From Flavobacterium notoginsengisoli (lineage in GTDB: Bacteria > Bacteroidota > Bacteroidia > Flavobacteriales > Flavobacteriaceae), in NCBI RefSeq assembly GCF_014207905.1, contig NZ_JACHLB010000001.1, positions 756,676-820,675 on the forward strand: a stretch of DNA of 64,000 nt. Reading direction: 5' to 3'. This document shows, in pieces, positions 11,801 through 18,962 of this stretch (its first letter is position 1; each line of letters opens with the position of its first letter). The translations under genes were made by a program, and so were the position numbers. Under the pieces are notes generated by a model, which saw nothing but the letters and a program-made list of their open reading frames with translations, was not told the DNA's origin and made no database searches.

Positions 11801-13264
11801 TTCAACGTCCGGAATTGTTGTGTATTGAGGTGTTTGACATACAGAAGAATAATGAACCCAGCTTTCCTTACTAACAGACCAATTAGATTCTGAATATACA
11901 GGATCATCAACTAAAATACAGTGTAAACTTGGTGTTTGTGTGAGATATAAATTAGAAGGATTTATAATAGCATTATTTCCGTTTTTTAGATTTATAGTTT
12001 CTAAAGATTTGGCATCTGTACATCTTAACAATCTCATTGCAGGATTATGCGAAAGATCAAGATTTATTATTTTAGTATTAGAAATATATAGTTCTCTTAA
12101 ATTAATATTATTTGAAAGATCAATGTTTTCAAGTAAAAAAGAATTGTTTATACTTAAACTTTTCAATGCTATATTAGCAGAAAAATCAAAACTAGTAGCT
12201 CTGGACGCATCAAAACTAATCGATTCAAGTTGCGGATGGCTGCTAAAATCAAAATTAGGGAGTTTTTGACCATTACATTCGAAAATTTTTAAATTTGGGT
12301 TATGAGAAAGATCTAAACTTGTAAATAATCCTGATCCTTCTTCTCCAGTGTTATAACCGCCAGAAGAAATAACTAATTCTTGTAAATTAACATTTGCGGT
12401 AACATCTATACTGCTTAATGAAGTTCTAACCAAAGATAGTTTTTCCAAATTTATATTTGAAGATACATTTAACGTGCTTTGTTTTAATCCGTCAAAACGG
12501 ATTTCTTTTAAAGCCAAATTTTTAGAAAGATCTACAGTAGTTATATTATTATAATAAGATTTTAAGGAAGTCAATGACGTAAAATCTTCAATACCAGTCA
12601 GGTCTGTAATAGAGTCGAAAGAAAGGTACAAATCTGTTACTCCTGAAATATTGGCCGTATGCACCTGTCCATCTGGAGCTCCGGAGTCATAACCTAATGA
12701 AATTAACTTATTTTCAAAATTAACATCTGGTATTAGCGTATATTTTGGTCCAATTTCTGCCACATCAACAATAGAAACATTATCAACCAAAATTTGAGTT
12801 GCAGTTGTTCCTTTTATCCAAATGCTAATTTCTGCGTTTTGAGTAGTTGTGGCAACATATTCAAATTCAATTTTTTGCCAAGCAGAATTTAAAGAAGTTG
12901 TTTCTTCTTTTTTTGTAATAGGTGTTTTAAAAACATCAGTTTTTGTTAAGCTTAATTCTACAGAAGTTATCGTTCCCGAAACAAGCTTGTGATACATCGT
13001 AACACGATACGTTTTTCCTGATTGAGTCGCAAATGGAGAGCTATACATATTGTGGATAGTTCCACTTGTAATCTCCATTTTTGTACTTGAAGAGCCTTTT
13101 TGCGCATCAGAATCTTGATATAAAAGACCATTTGAGATACGGAACCAATCTGTTGGTTGCGACGTTGGAGTCCAAGTTTCAAAATCTCCGTTGGAGACTA
13201 AGTTTGTTTGCGCATAAAAAGAAAAATTTACCAATAAAAGTAACAAGAGTAGTTTTGTTTTCAT
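8900..13264 (-). CDS. Large secreted leucine-rich-repeat protein, T9SS cargo (5 LRR modules)
   Basis: A 1454-residue paralogue of the two preceding proteins. It has a signal peptide (1-18), a CBM-like beta-sandwich at about 22-170 with a WxKIEFEYVA element, then five copies of the LRR module, and an 80-residue T9SS type A sorting domain at the C-terminus. Each module opens with a variant of YTLIPDxxFExxLIAL. Module 2 departs from the consensus (LMLKRYDGVLDG), while modules 3 to 5 are closely alike and carry the sequence DKDGKNGKV or a near variant, suggesting recent internal duplication. The 21-residue repeats carry conserved Asn, Leu and Cys positions. Function is not recognised beyond surface display or secretion. 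Confidence 0.9.
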   Translation of the reverse strand: MKTKLLLLLLLVNFSFYAQTNLVSNGDFETWTPTSQPTDWFRISNGLLYQDSDAQKGSSSTKMEITSGTIHNMYSSPFATQSGKTYRVTMYHKLVSGTITSVELSLTKTDVFKTPITKKEETTSLNSAWQKIEFEYVATTTQNAEISIWIKGTTATQILVDNVSIVDVAEIGPKYTLIPDVNFENKLISLGYDSGAPDGQVHTANISGVTDLYLSFDSITDLTGIEDFTSLTSLKSYYNNITTVDLSKNLALKEIRFDGLKQSTLNVSSNINLEKLSLVRTSLSSIDVTANVNLQELVISSGGYNTGEEGSGLFTSLDLSHNPNLKIFECNGQKLPNFDFSSHPQLESISFDASRATSFDFSANIALKSLSINNSFLLENIDLSNNINLRELYISNTKIINLDLSHNPAMRLLRCTDAKSLETINLKNGNNAIINPSNLYLTQTPSLHCILVDDPVYSESNWSVSKESWVHYSSVCQTPQYTTIPDVEFEKVLMLKRYDGVLDGKVLTSRIASVKELDLKYSTYDKISDLTGIEGFTALEKLTVPPHDLLNLDLSKNIALKTLNCSGVNLNALDITNNINLVTLDCGNNNLSTLNLTKNIALNELNISSNEFKNIDLSENKALVKLILMNNNFTTVDLSKNTNLNYLDSRLNYQLKCVQVAEVDYALKNWSIYKEAITSFNLDCNEYTLIPDDNFEQKLIDLGIDKDGKNGKVVTSSIAGVTSLDVQSSSIKDLTGIQDFTSLTYLNCSTNVLTSLDLSKNTLLEKLYAQKNELTSLNTSANKSLKVLNLGTNKLSSLDISALTKLEQLNVSSNALTTLNVSASKALASLNCGNNKLTSLNLTANTALTTLYCFNNQITSLDVSSNVLLENFMCQTNKLTTLNVSKNTALIMLDCFENQITSLDISNNPKITELACNNNLLTSLNLKNGNNTKLDLTFSNFKNNAKLTCIEVDSESYSTTNWSAIKDATANYNVDCRPYTLIPDAAFEDKLIALQIDKDGKNGKVVTSSIASVTSLNISSSAIKDLTGIQDFVSLKALNCSTNQLTAINLVNNLSLTELNASNNALTNLDITKNLSLASLDCSYNTLTNIEVSKNTALATLNVSYNALTTLDVSKNKALTALNVSNNNLNSLNVKNGFNTNMDWFSVNFTKNASLGCIQVDNAKYSNDEWNGKLDKTSYFTEDCNTFTLIPDSNFEDELIALKIDIDGKNGKVLTSTISNVKDLNVQLSDIKDLTGIQDFTSLEFLNCQFNLLTSLNVSKNSKLIELYTHGNELTTLDVSANTALTTLQANKNKITALDLSKNSKLVYVNVMENALKTLNLKNGNNSNFTGALLNKNTSLTCITVDNPSFAASSSVFFKDTAATYSATCTLGIEDSVFSKATVFPNPTKGEVNINNVSLEKATVYNSLGQLVKTFVFNNGETSNTINLSGLPRGVYFVYLISGDAASAKKIIVE

Positions 13265-13553
13265 AGAATAGGTTTAGAATTAGGTCGCGCAAGTTTAATG
13301 CATAAATTCGGAGATTCCTTACGTGATTCCGTAAGCGTCTAAAATTATTTTATAGAAGAAAAATAGTACTCAAATAATTGATTGGCTTTTTTGTCAGATA
13401 AAAACTAAGAATTTGATTTGTAAAGGGTTGTGTGGTATTTAAGATGAAATAATTTTGCTTAAAATTTCATAACACATTGTTAACAGTTAGTTTTTTGTAA
13501 CAAAAAAGCATAATTTAGGCCCATCTTTTAACTTTACTTATATTTATAGATAG
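13265..13553. other. Divergent intergenic region, LRR gene / subtilase gene
   Basis: This gap separates two divergently transcribed genes. It contains a good promoter for the plus-strand subtilase at 13428-13457 (listed separately). I see no clear TAnnTTTG element for the minus-strand LRR gene and no RNA gene. Confidence 0.6.
13428..13457 (+). promoter_or_regulatory. Predicted promoter of the S8 peptidase gene
   Basis: TTG at 13428-13430, exactly 19 bases, then TAATTTTG at 13450-13457. This is the consensus spacing for flavobacterial sigma-A promoters. It implies a 5' leader of roughly 90 bases before the ATG at 13554. Confidence 0.65.
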
Positions 13554-15191
13554 ATGAGCCATATAAAACCTCTTAAATTATCTGCTTTTGCATTACTTGT
13601 TTTAGCAGGTTGCAGTGCAAGTTTGCAAGCACAAAATTCAGCTCCAAAACAGCCAGTTGTTGCTCCTTTGGCAGTTGTAAAAAAAGCACCAGTTAGTGAA
13701 AATGAATTAAAAAGATGGAGTCACCTTGATTTGGTAAAAGACTCTATTCCGGGAATGAGTGTAGACAGAGCTTGGGCTGAATTACTGCAAGGTAAAACAG
13801 GTAAAAAAGTTATTGTAGGTATTGTAGATTCTGGTGTAGATATCGAGCACGAAGATCTAAAAGGAATGATCTGGACAAACACAAAAGAAATTCCAGGAAA
13901 CGGAATCGATGATGACAAAAACGGATTTATCGATGATATTCACGGATGGAATTTCCTTGGAGATGCTGTACATGAAAACCTTGAGTTAACTCGCGTTGTT
14001 AAAAAAGGAGACGACGGTTCTGCTCAATACAAAGAAGCTTTAGCACAGTATAATGAAAAGTATGAAGAAGCTTTAAAAGATAAAGAACAGGTAGATTTTT
14101 TACTTGAGGTTCACAATACAATCAAAAAAGAGCTTAATAAAGCAGATTATAAAATAGAAGATTTAAGCAAAATTACTTCAGCAGATCCAAATGTTTTAAG
14201 AAGTAAGGCTATCATGACTCAGATTTTTACAAATGCTGGACCAACTTTCAATCCAGAAGCTGATTTTGGTGAATACAAAGATCAGGTTTACGATCAGTTG
14301 AACTACAATTTGAATAAAGATTTTGACGGAAGAAAAATCGTAGGCGATAATCCAGAAGATATTAAAAACACGAAATACGGTAACAACGTTGTTTTTGGTC
14401 CAGATAAAGAAAAAGCACTTCACGGAACTCACGTTGCCGGTATTATCGCTCAAATTAGAGGAAATAATTTAGGTGGAGACGGAGTAGCTTCGCCAAATGT
14501 TGAAATCTTAACCGTTAGAGCCGTGCCAGACGGAGACGAGTATGACAAAGATATCGCGTTAGCAATTCGTTATGCAGTAGACAATGGCGCAAAAGTAATT
14601 AACGGAAGTTTCGGTAAAAGCTTTTCCCCACACAAACAATGGGTTTACGATGCGATTAAATATGCAGCTAAAAAAGATGTATTAATTGTTCACGCTGCAG
14701 GAAATGATGGTTACAATATTGATGAAGCAAAAAACATCAACTATCCGAACGATTCTGAAGATAACGTAAAAGAATTTGCTGATAATTTAATTACAATTGG
14801 AGCAATCAATAAAGAATACGGAGAAAATGTAGTGGCAAGTTTTTCAAACTTCGGGAAAATCAACGTAGACGTTTTTGCACCAGGTGAAGAAATTTATGCA
14901 ACAGTTCCAAACAACCAGTACAAATATTTGCAAGGAACTTCAATGGCATCTCCAAACGCGGCGGGTGTAGCAGCATTGATTCGCTCTTATTATCCAAAAT
15001 TGAAAGCAGCTCAAGTTAAAAAGATTTTAATGGATTCTGGAGTAGCGCTTCCTTCGAAAGTTGTTCTTGGAAAAAGTGAAAATCCACAAGAAAAACCAGT
15101 TGCAGTTTCTTCGGTAGAATCATCAAAAACAGCAAAAATGGTAAATGCTTACAACGCTTTATTAATGGCTGAAAAGATGTCTAAAAAATAA
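13554..15191 (+). CDS. S8 family subtilisin-like serine peptidase, predicted lipoprotein
   Basis: A 545-residue exported peptidase. The N-terminus has a hydrophobic stretch ending in a lipobox LAGC with Cys20, so it is probably a lipoprotein. The catalytic triad is intact: D92 in GIVDSGVD, H290 in HGTHVAG and S463 in GTSMASP, with the oxyanion Asn in HAAGNDG. About 200 residues separate the catalytic Asp and His, far more than in classical subtilisins. That insert includes an acidic segment (GIDDDKNGFIDD) that looks like a calcium site, followed by a Lys/Glu-rich helical stretch. It probably degrades or processes envelope or secreted proteins. A terminator follows. Confidence 0.92.
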   Translation: MSHIKPLKLSAFALLVLAGCSASLQAQNSAPKQPVVAPLAVVKKAPVSENELKRWSHLDLVKDSIPGMSVDRAWAELLQGKTGKKVIVGIVDSGVDIEHEDLKGMIWTNTKEIPGNGIDDDKNGFIDDIHGWNFLGDAVHENLELTRVVKKGDDGSAQYKEALAQYNEKYEEALKDKEQVDFLLEVHNTIKKELNKADYKIEDLSKITSADPNVLRSKAIMTQIFTNAGPTFNPEADFGEYKDQVYDQLNYNLNKDFDGRKIVGDNPEDIKNTKYGNNVVFGPDKEKALHGTHVAGIIAQIRGNNLGGDGVASPNVEILTVRAVPDGDEYDKDIALAIRYAVDNGAKVINGSFGKSFSPHKQWVYDAIKYAAKKDVLIVHAAGNDGYNIDEAKNINYPNDSEDNVKEFADNLITIGAINKEYGENVVASFSNFGKINVDVFAPGEEIYATVPNNQYKYLQGTSMASPNAAGVAALIRSYYPKLKAAQVKKILMDSGVALPSKVVLGKSENPQEKPVAVSSVESSKTAKMVNAYNALLMAEKMSKK

Positions 15192-15212
15192 AGATTAATA
15201 CACTATTAACCG

Positions 15213-15238
15213 AATGGAAGAGCGAAGGCTCTTCCATT
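15213..15238 (+). terminator. Terminator after the S8 peptidase gene
   Basis: Perfect 11-base stem AATGGAAGAGC at 15213-15223 with its complement at 15228-15238, tetraloop GAAG, followed by TT and a T-rich tail. Only 18 bases separate it from the next ATG. Confidence 0.75.
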
Positions 15239-15256
15239 TTCTATTACATATCTTAC

Positions 15257-17137
15257 ATGCGAAAAATTATTTTACTTTCTTTCCTAAGCTTAGGTTTTAC
15301 ATCAGCTTTTGCACAAAGCGCCCCATATTGGCAGCAACACGCCGATTACAAAATGGAGGTTTCAATGGATGTAAAAAACTATCAGTATAAAGGGAAACAA
15401 GAATTGGTGTATACCAATAATTCTCCCGATACTTTAAAAAAGGTATTCTATCATTTATATCCAAATGCTTTCCAGCCTGGAAGTGAAATGGATGCCCGTC
15501 TTCATTTCATCAAAGATCCAGATGCGAGAATGGTAAATAAAGTAAAAGGGGCTGATGGAAAAGAAATAAAACAAAGCCGTATTGAAACTTTAAAACCAAA
15601 TGAAATTGGTTTCTTAAAAATTACAAACTTCAAACAAGATGGTGTAACGGCTCAAACAAGAGTTTCAAATACCGTTTTAGAAGTGACTTTGGCAAAACCA
15701 ATTTTACCAAATTCTAAAACAACTTTCACTCTAGATTTTGACGGACAAGTGCCTGTTCAGATTCGTCGTTCTGGAAGAAATAATTCTGAAGGAATCGAAC
15801 TTTCTATGTCACAATGGTATCCAAAATTAGCCGAATTTGATTTCGAAGGATGGCACGCAGATCCTTATATCGCAAGAGAATTTCACGGAGTTTGGGGTAA
15901 TTTTGATGTAAAAATTACAATCGACAAAGAATATACAATTGGAGGTTCTGGATATTTGCAAGACAAAAATTCAATTGGACATGGTTACGAAGATGAAGGT
16001 GTAACAGTTACATATCCTAAAAAAACAAAAACATTGACATGGCATTTTATAGCGCCAAATGTTCACGATTTTACTTGGGCTGCAGATAAAGATTATGCAC
16101 ATGATATTGTAAAAGGACCAAATGATGTCGATTTGCATTTCTTCTACAAAAACACGCCAAAAGTGGCAGAAAACTGGAAACAGTTAGAGCCTTTAATGGT
16201 AAAAGTTATGGAATATTACAACCAAAGAGTTGGAGCATATCCGTACAAACAATATTCATTTATTCAAGGTGGAGATGGCGGAATGGAATATGCAATGTGT
16301 ACTTTAATGTTAGGAAACGGAACTCTTGAAGGAATTCTTGGAACTGCAACACACGAATTAGGACACTCTTGGTTCCAACACATTTTGGCTTCAAACGAGT
16401 CAAAACATCCTTGGATGGACGAAGGTTTTACCACTTACATTGAAGACAGCGCTTTGAACGAATTAAAAGGAGACAAAAAAGAAGTTAATCCGTTTAAAGG
16501 AAATTATGCTGCTTATTACAGTTTAGTGAATTCTGGAAAAGAACAGCCGCAAACAACTCACGGAGATCGTTATGACGAAAATCGTCCATATAGCATTTCA
16601 TCTTATATTAAAGGAAGTCTTTTCCTTTCTCAATTAGATTATGTAATTGGAAAAGAGAATGTTGATGCAACTTTAAAAAGATATTTCAACGATTTCAAAT
16701 TCAAACATCCAACGCCAAACGATATCAAAAGAACAGCGGAAAGAGTTTCTGGAGCTGAGTTAGATTGGTATTTAGTTGATTGGACGCAAACATTAAACAC
16801 AATCGATTACGGAATTAAAGACGTTGCCGATAACGCTGGAAAAACAACCGTAACTTTAGAAAGAATCGGAAGAATGCCAATGCCAATCGATTTAAAAGTG
16901 GATTATACAGACGGAACTTCTGAGACATTCTACATTCCGTTAAGAATGATGAATTTCATTAAACCCAATCCAAACCCGAACGAAAAAAGAACAGTTCTTG
17001 AAGACTGGGCTTGGGCACAGCAAAACTATAGTTTTACAATCGACAAAAACAAAACGTCAATCAAAAAAATCACTATCGATCCAAGCGGATTAATGGCTGA
17101 TGTGAAACAAGCAAATAATGTTTTTGAAGTAAAGTAA
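15257..17137 (+). CDS. M1 family metallopeptidase (aminopeptidase)
   Basis: A 626-residue exported zinc peptidase. A signal peptide ends near FAQS. The zinc motif is HELGH (H366, E367, H370) and the third ligand is E389 in MDEGF, giving HExxH-x18-E, the M1 signature. The exopeptidase motif usually written GAMEN appears as GGMEY, as in many Bacteroidota M1 enzymes. Expected activity is removal of N-terminal residues from peptides in the periplasm or at the surface, which would complement the subtilase just upstream. The two genes are separated by a terminator, so they may be only partly co-transcribed. I saw no obvious TAnnTTTG promoter in the 65-base gap. Confidence 0.92.
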   Translation: MRKIILLSFLSLGFTSAFAQSAPYWQQHADYKMEVSMDVKNYQYKGKQELVYTNNSPDTLKKVFYHLYPNAFQPGSEMDARLHFIKDPDARMVNKVKGADGKEIKQSRIETLKPNEIGFLKITNFKQDGVTAQTRVSNTVLEVTLAKPILPNSKTTFTLDFDGQVPVQIRRSGRNNSEGIELSMSQWYPKLAEFDFEGWHADPYIAREFHGVWGNFDVKITIDKEYTIGGSGYLQDKNSIGHGYEDEGVTVTYPKKTKTLTWHFIAPNVHDFTWAADKDYAHDIVKGPNDVDLHFFYKNTPKVAENWKQLEPLMVKVMEYYNQRVGAYPYKQYSFIQGGDGGMEYAMCTLMLGNGTLEGILGTATHELGHSWFQHILASNESKHPWMDEGFTTYIEDSALNELKGDKKEVNPFKGNYAAYYSLVNSGKEQPQTTHGDRYDENRPYSISSYIKGSLFLSQLDYVIGKENVDATLKRYFNDFKFKHPTPNDIKRTAERVSGAELDWYLVDWTQTLNTIDYGIKDVADNAGKTTVTLERIGRMPMPIDLKVDYTDGTSETFYIPLRMMNFIKPNPNPNEKRTVLEDWAWAQQNYSFTIDKNKTSIKKITIDPSGLMADVKQANNVFEVK

Positions 17138-17156
17138 TTCTTCAAATTGATAATAA

Positions 17157-17193
17157 AAAAAATGCCGTTTAGAATTTCTAAGCGGCATTTTTA
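17157..17193. terminator. Bidirectional terminator after the M1 peptidase gene
   Basis: Stem with core AAAATGCCG and CGGCATTTT (one G-T wobble pair in the extended arm), with A and T runs on both sides. It can end the M1 transcript from the left and any minus-strand transcript through the RNA candidate at 17231-17309 from the right. Confidence 0.75.
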
Positions 17194-17230
17194 GTTTCAG
17201 GAGCATCACAAAAGGCACTTTAACAAACAT

Positions 17231-17309
17231 GGTTTCCCGCTCTCGGCTATATCTCGCTGTTGCCCGACGTCGGGCCAGCAAGGATACCGCCTCCATCGGG
17301 GCTAGATAC
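17231..17309 (-). ncRNA. Structured RNA candidate (Flavo-1-like), intergenic
   Basis: This stretch is clearly richer in G and C than its surroundings and folds well on the minus strand. An outer CCCCG pairs with CGGG. A second helix pairs GGC with GCC and UAUC with GAUA around a small internal loop. A third pairs CUUGCUG with CAGCGAG. The tip is the perfect palindrome GCCCGACGTCGGGC at 17262-17275. From memory this resembles a repeated flavobacterial intergenic RNA with conserved flanks and a variable terminal hairpin, possibly the Rfam Flavo-1 motif; I could not check this. The short reading frame across it looks spurious. It lies downstream of the threonine dehydrogenase gene on the same strand. 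Confidence 0.5.
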
Positions 17310-17344
17310 AAATAATTGGCTTGTTTTATAGATTCTCGCCATTC

Positions 17345-17446
17345 TTGTCATTTCGACGAAGGAGAAATCTTCACGAGAAACTCCACAAAGATTGGCTTAT
17401 TATTGCGGAGCTACTTGCGAGGATTTCTCCTTCGTCGAAATGACAA
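17345..17446. repeat. 102-bp palindromic intergenic repeat
   Basis: Perfect 25-base inverted repeat: left arm 17345-17369 beginning TTGTCATTTCGACGAAGG, right arm 17422-17446. The 52 bases between are themselves imperfectly complementary (CGAGAAACTCCACAA against TTGCGGAGCTACTTGCG), so the whole can form one long hairpin. It has no coding content and no flanking transposase. Confidence 0.75.
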
Positions 17447-17456
17447 ACTAATAAGA

Positions 17457-17535
17457 CTTTAGCTAATTATCCAAGTTAGGCTAAAGCCCTTTCGCTTTTA
17501 AAATAAAAAACCTCCAGCTAAAGCTGGAGGCAATT
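17457..17535. repeat. Half copy of the nested-hairpin repeat (related to 34792-34915)
   Basis: Contains a GGCTAAAGCC core at 17479-17488 paired with CTTTAGCT at 17457-17464, then the hairpin CCTCCAGCT-AA-AGCTGGAGG at 17511-17530 followed by CAATT. The same units in the same order make up the right half of the element at 34792-34915. The left CCTCCAG hairpin is missing here and its place is taken by the repeat ending at 17446. Confidence 0.7.
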
Positions 17536-17581
17536 GAAATTTTCATTTGTAAGATAGTAAACAAATTGTATTGAAAACAGT

Positions 17582-18520
17582 TTAACTCAAATGCTCAATC
17601 ATATCTTTTGTCATCGATTCCAAATCAAATTTATGATTCCAGTTCCAGTCTTCTCTTGCAGAACTGTCATCAATACTTGCCGGCCAACTGTCCGCAATTT
17701 TCTGACGGAAATCTGGATTATAAGTAATTTCAAACTCTGGAATATGTTTTTTAATTTCTGCTGCAATTTCAGTTGGAGTAAAACTCATTGCTGCTAAATT
17801 ATAAGACGAATGAATTTTGATTTCTTCAACTGGTGCTTTCATAATGTTGATTGTAGCATCAATTGCATCATCCATATACATCATCGGCATTTTGGTTTCA
17901 GACGATAAAAAGCATTCGTACTTTTTGTCGGCAATTGCCTTATAGAAAATATCTACGGCGTAATCTGTAGTTCCACCGCCTGGAGGAGTCGACCAGCTAA
18001 TTAAACCTGGATAACGAATACTACGAACATCAACACCATAAATATTATGATAATATTCGCACCATCTTTCTCCTGCTTGCTTGCTAATTCCGTAAACAGT
18101 CGAAGGTTCCATTACAGTATATTGTGGAGTATTTTCTTTTGGAGTTGTTGGTCCGAAAACAGCAATACTCGAAGGCCAGAAAATCTTCTGAATCTTTTTT
18201 GCTTTAGCTAAATTTAAAACATGAAAAAGTGAGTTCATATTTAAGTCCCAAGCAAATGCTGGATTTTTTTCGGCCGTAGCAGACAGAAGTGCTGCCATTA
18301 AATAAACATCGGTAATTTGATGTACTTCTACCAAATGTTCAATTTGATTAAAATCTAAAGCATTGACCACTTCAAAAGGTCCTGAGTTTACAACATCAGT
18401 ATTCAATTTACGAATATCAGAAGCAATTACGTTTTCTGTTCCGTATATTTTGCGCAGCTTTTGGGTCAGTTCTGTTCCAATTTGACCGCAAGCGCCAATG
18501 ATCAATATTTTTGGATTCAT
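17582..18520 (-). CDS. tdh: NAD-dependent L-threonine 3-dehydrogenase, epimerase (extended SDR) type
   Basis: A 312-residue cytoplasmic enzyme. The Rossmann glycine motif is GACGQIG (residues 9-15). The SDR catalytic residues are the Ser pair at 117-118 and Y143-GIS-K147. The sequence closely follows the UDP-galactose-4-epimerase-like threonine dehydrogenases known from Flavobacterium frigidimaris, with diagnostic segments such as YPGLISWSTPPGGGTTDYAV. It oxidises L-threonine with NAD to 2-amino-3-ketobutyrate, the first step of threonine breakdown to glycine and acetyl-CoA. The gene stands alone; a -7 box TATATTTG lies at 18544-18551 upstream. Confidence 0.9.
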   Translation of the reverse strand: MNPKILIIGACGQIGTELTQKLRKIYGTENVIASDIRKLNTDVVNSGPFEVVNALDFNQIEHLVEVHQITDVYLMAALLSATAEKNPAFAWDLNMNSLFHVLNLAKAKKIQKIFWPSSIAVFGPTTPKENTPQYTVMEPSTVYGISKQAGERWCEYYHNIYGVDVRSIRYPGLISWSTPPGGGTTDYAVDIFYKAIADKKYECFLSSETKMPMMYMDDAIDATINIMKAPVEEIKIHSSYNLAAMSFTPTEIAAEIKKHIPEFEITYNPDFRQKIADSWPASIDDSSAREDWNWNHKFDLESMTKDMIEHLS

Positions 18521-18543
18521 TTTTTGATGATTTTTTAGAAATA

Positions 18544-18551
18544 CAAATATA
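18544..18551 (-). promoter_or_regulatory. Predicted -7 promoter element of tdh
   Basis: CAAATATA on the plus strand reads TATATTTG on the minus strand, 23 bases upstream of the tdh ATG. I did not find a well-spaced TTG, so only the -7 part is supported. Confidence 0.4.
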
Positions 18552-18694
18552 ACGTTTTCGCAATTACATGTGCGATTTAGAATTGTAAATTATAAATTTA
18601 ACAATTAAAAAGATTGTTTGTTGGATTATTCGCTAATTGAAAAGTTAATTTTGCTATTGGTTTTGTTGCTAATTTTACTGTTTCGCGAATATTT

Positions 18695-18838
18695 TTTTAA
18701 CGCAAAGCACGCTAAGATTTTGAATTAAGGCAATGTTATAAACACAAAGTTTGCAAAGCTGATTTAGCATCTAGCTTTGCGAACTTTGTGTCTTTATATT
18801 AGTGCAAAATAAAAATCTTAGCGTGCTTTGCGTTAAAA
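18695..18838. repeat. Nested inverted repeat between tdh and the mfd operon
   Basis: The outer arms are a perfect 27-base inverted repeat, 18695-18721 and 18812-18838 (core AACGCAAAGCACGCTAAGA). Inside it lies a second inverted repeat, about 19 bases with one mismatch, at 18741-18759 and 18773-18791 (core CACAAAGTTTGCAAAGCT). The 442-base gap 18521-18962 otherwise holds only promoter sequence. Confidence 0.8.
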
Positions 18839-18934
18839 TCTTTTATGCCATAACTATTTCGAGCGGCAAAAAAATAACCTTGATTTATAAATTCTTTAGC
18901 AAAAAACAGAATTCGTAATTGTAAATTTACTTTG

Positions 18935-18942
18935 TAACTTTG
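18935..18942 (+). promoter_or_regulatory. Predicted -7 element for the lipoprotein-mfd operon
   Basis: TAACTTTG, 20 bases before the ATG at 18963. A correctly spaced TTG is not evident. Confidence 0.4.
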
Positions 18943-18962
18943 TAGCTTAATGTTTTTATCAA

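Noticed and set aside
1745..13264. Regularly spaced short DNA repeats that look like a CRISPR array or satellite
   Set aside because: The period of about 63 bases equals one 21-residue leucine-rich repeat and lies in long open frames with signal peptides and sorting domains. The repeats vary as coding sequence does, and there are no cas genes.
17090..17311. A 73-codon minus-strand reading frame
   Set aside because: It overlaps the M1 gene end, the terminator and the structured-RNA candidate. Its composition follows the RNA helices, and it has no promoter or recognisable domain.
17194..17581. A degraded insertion sequence
   Set aside because: The inverted repeats are long and nested but enclose no transposase remnant, and no target-site duplication is visible. 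Non-autonomous repeat elements explain it better.
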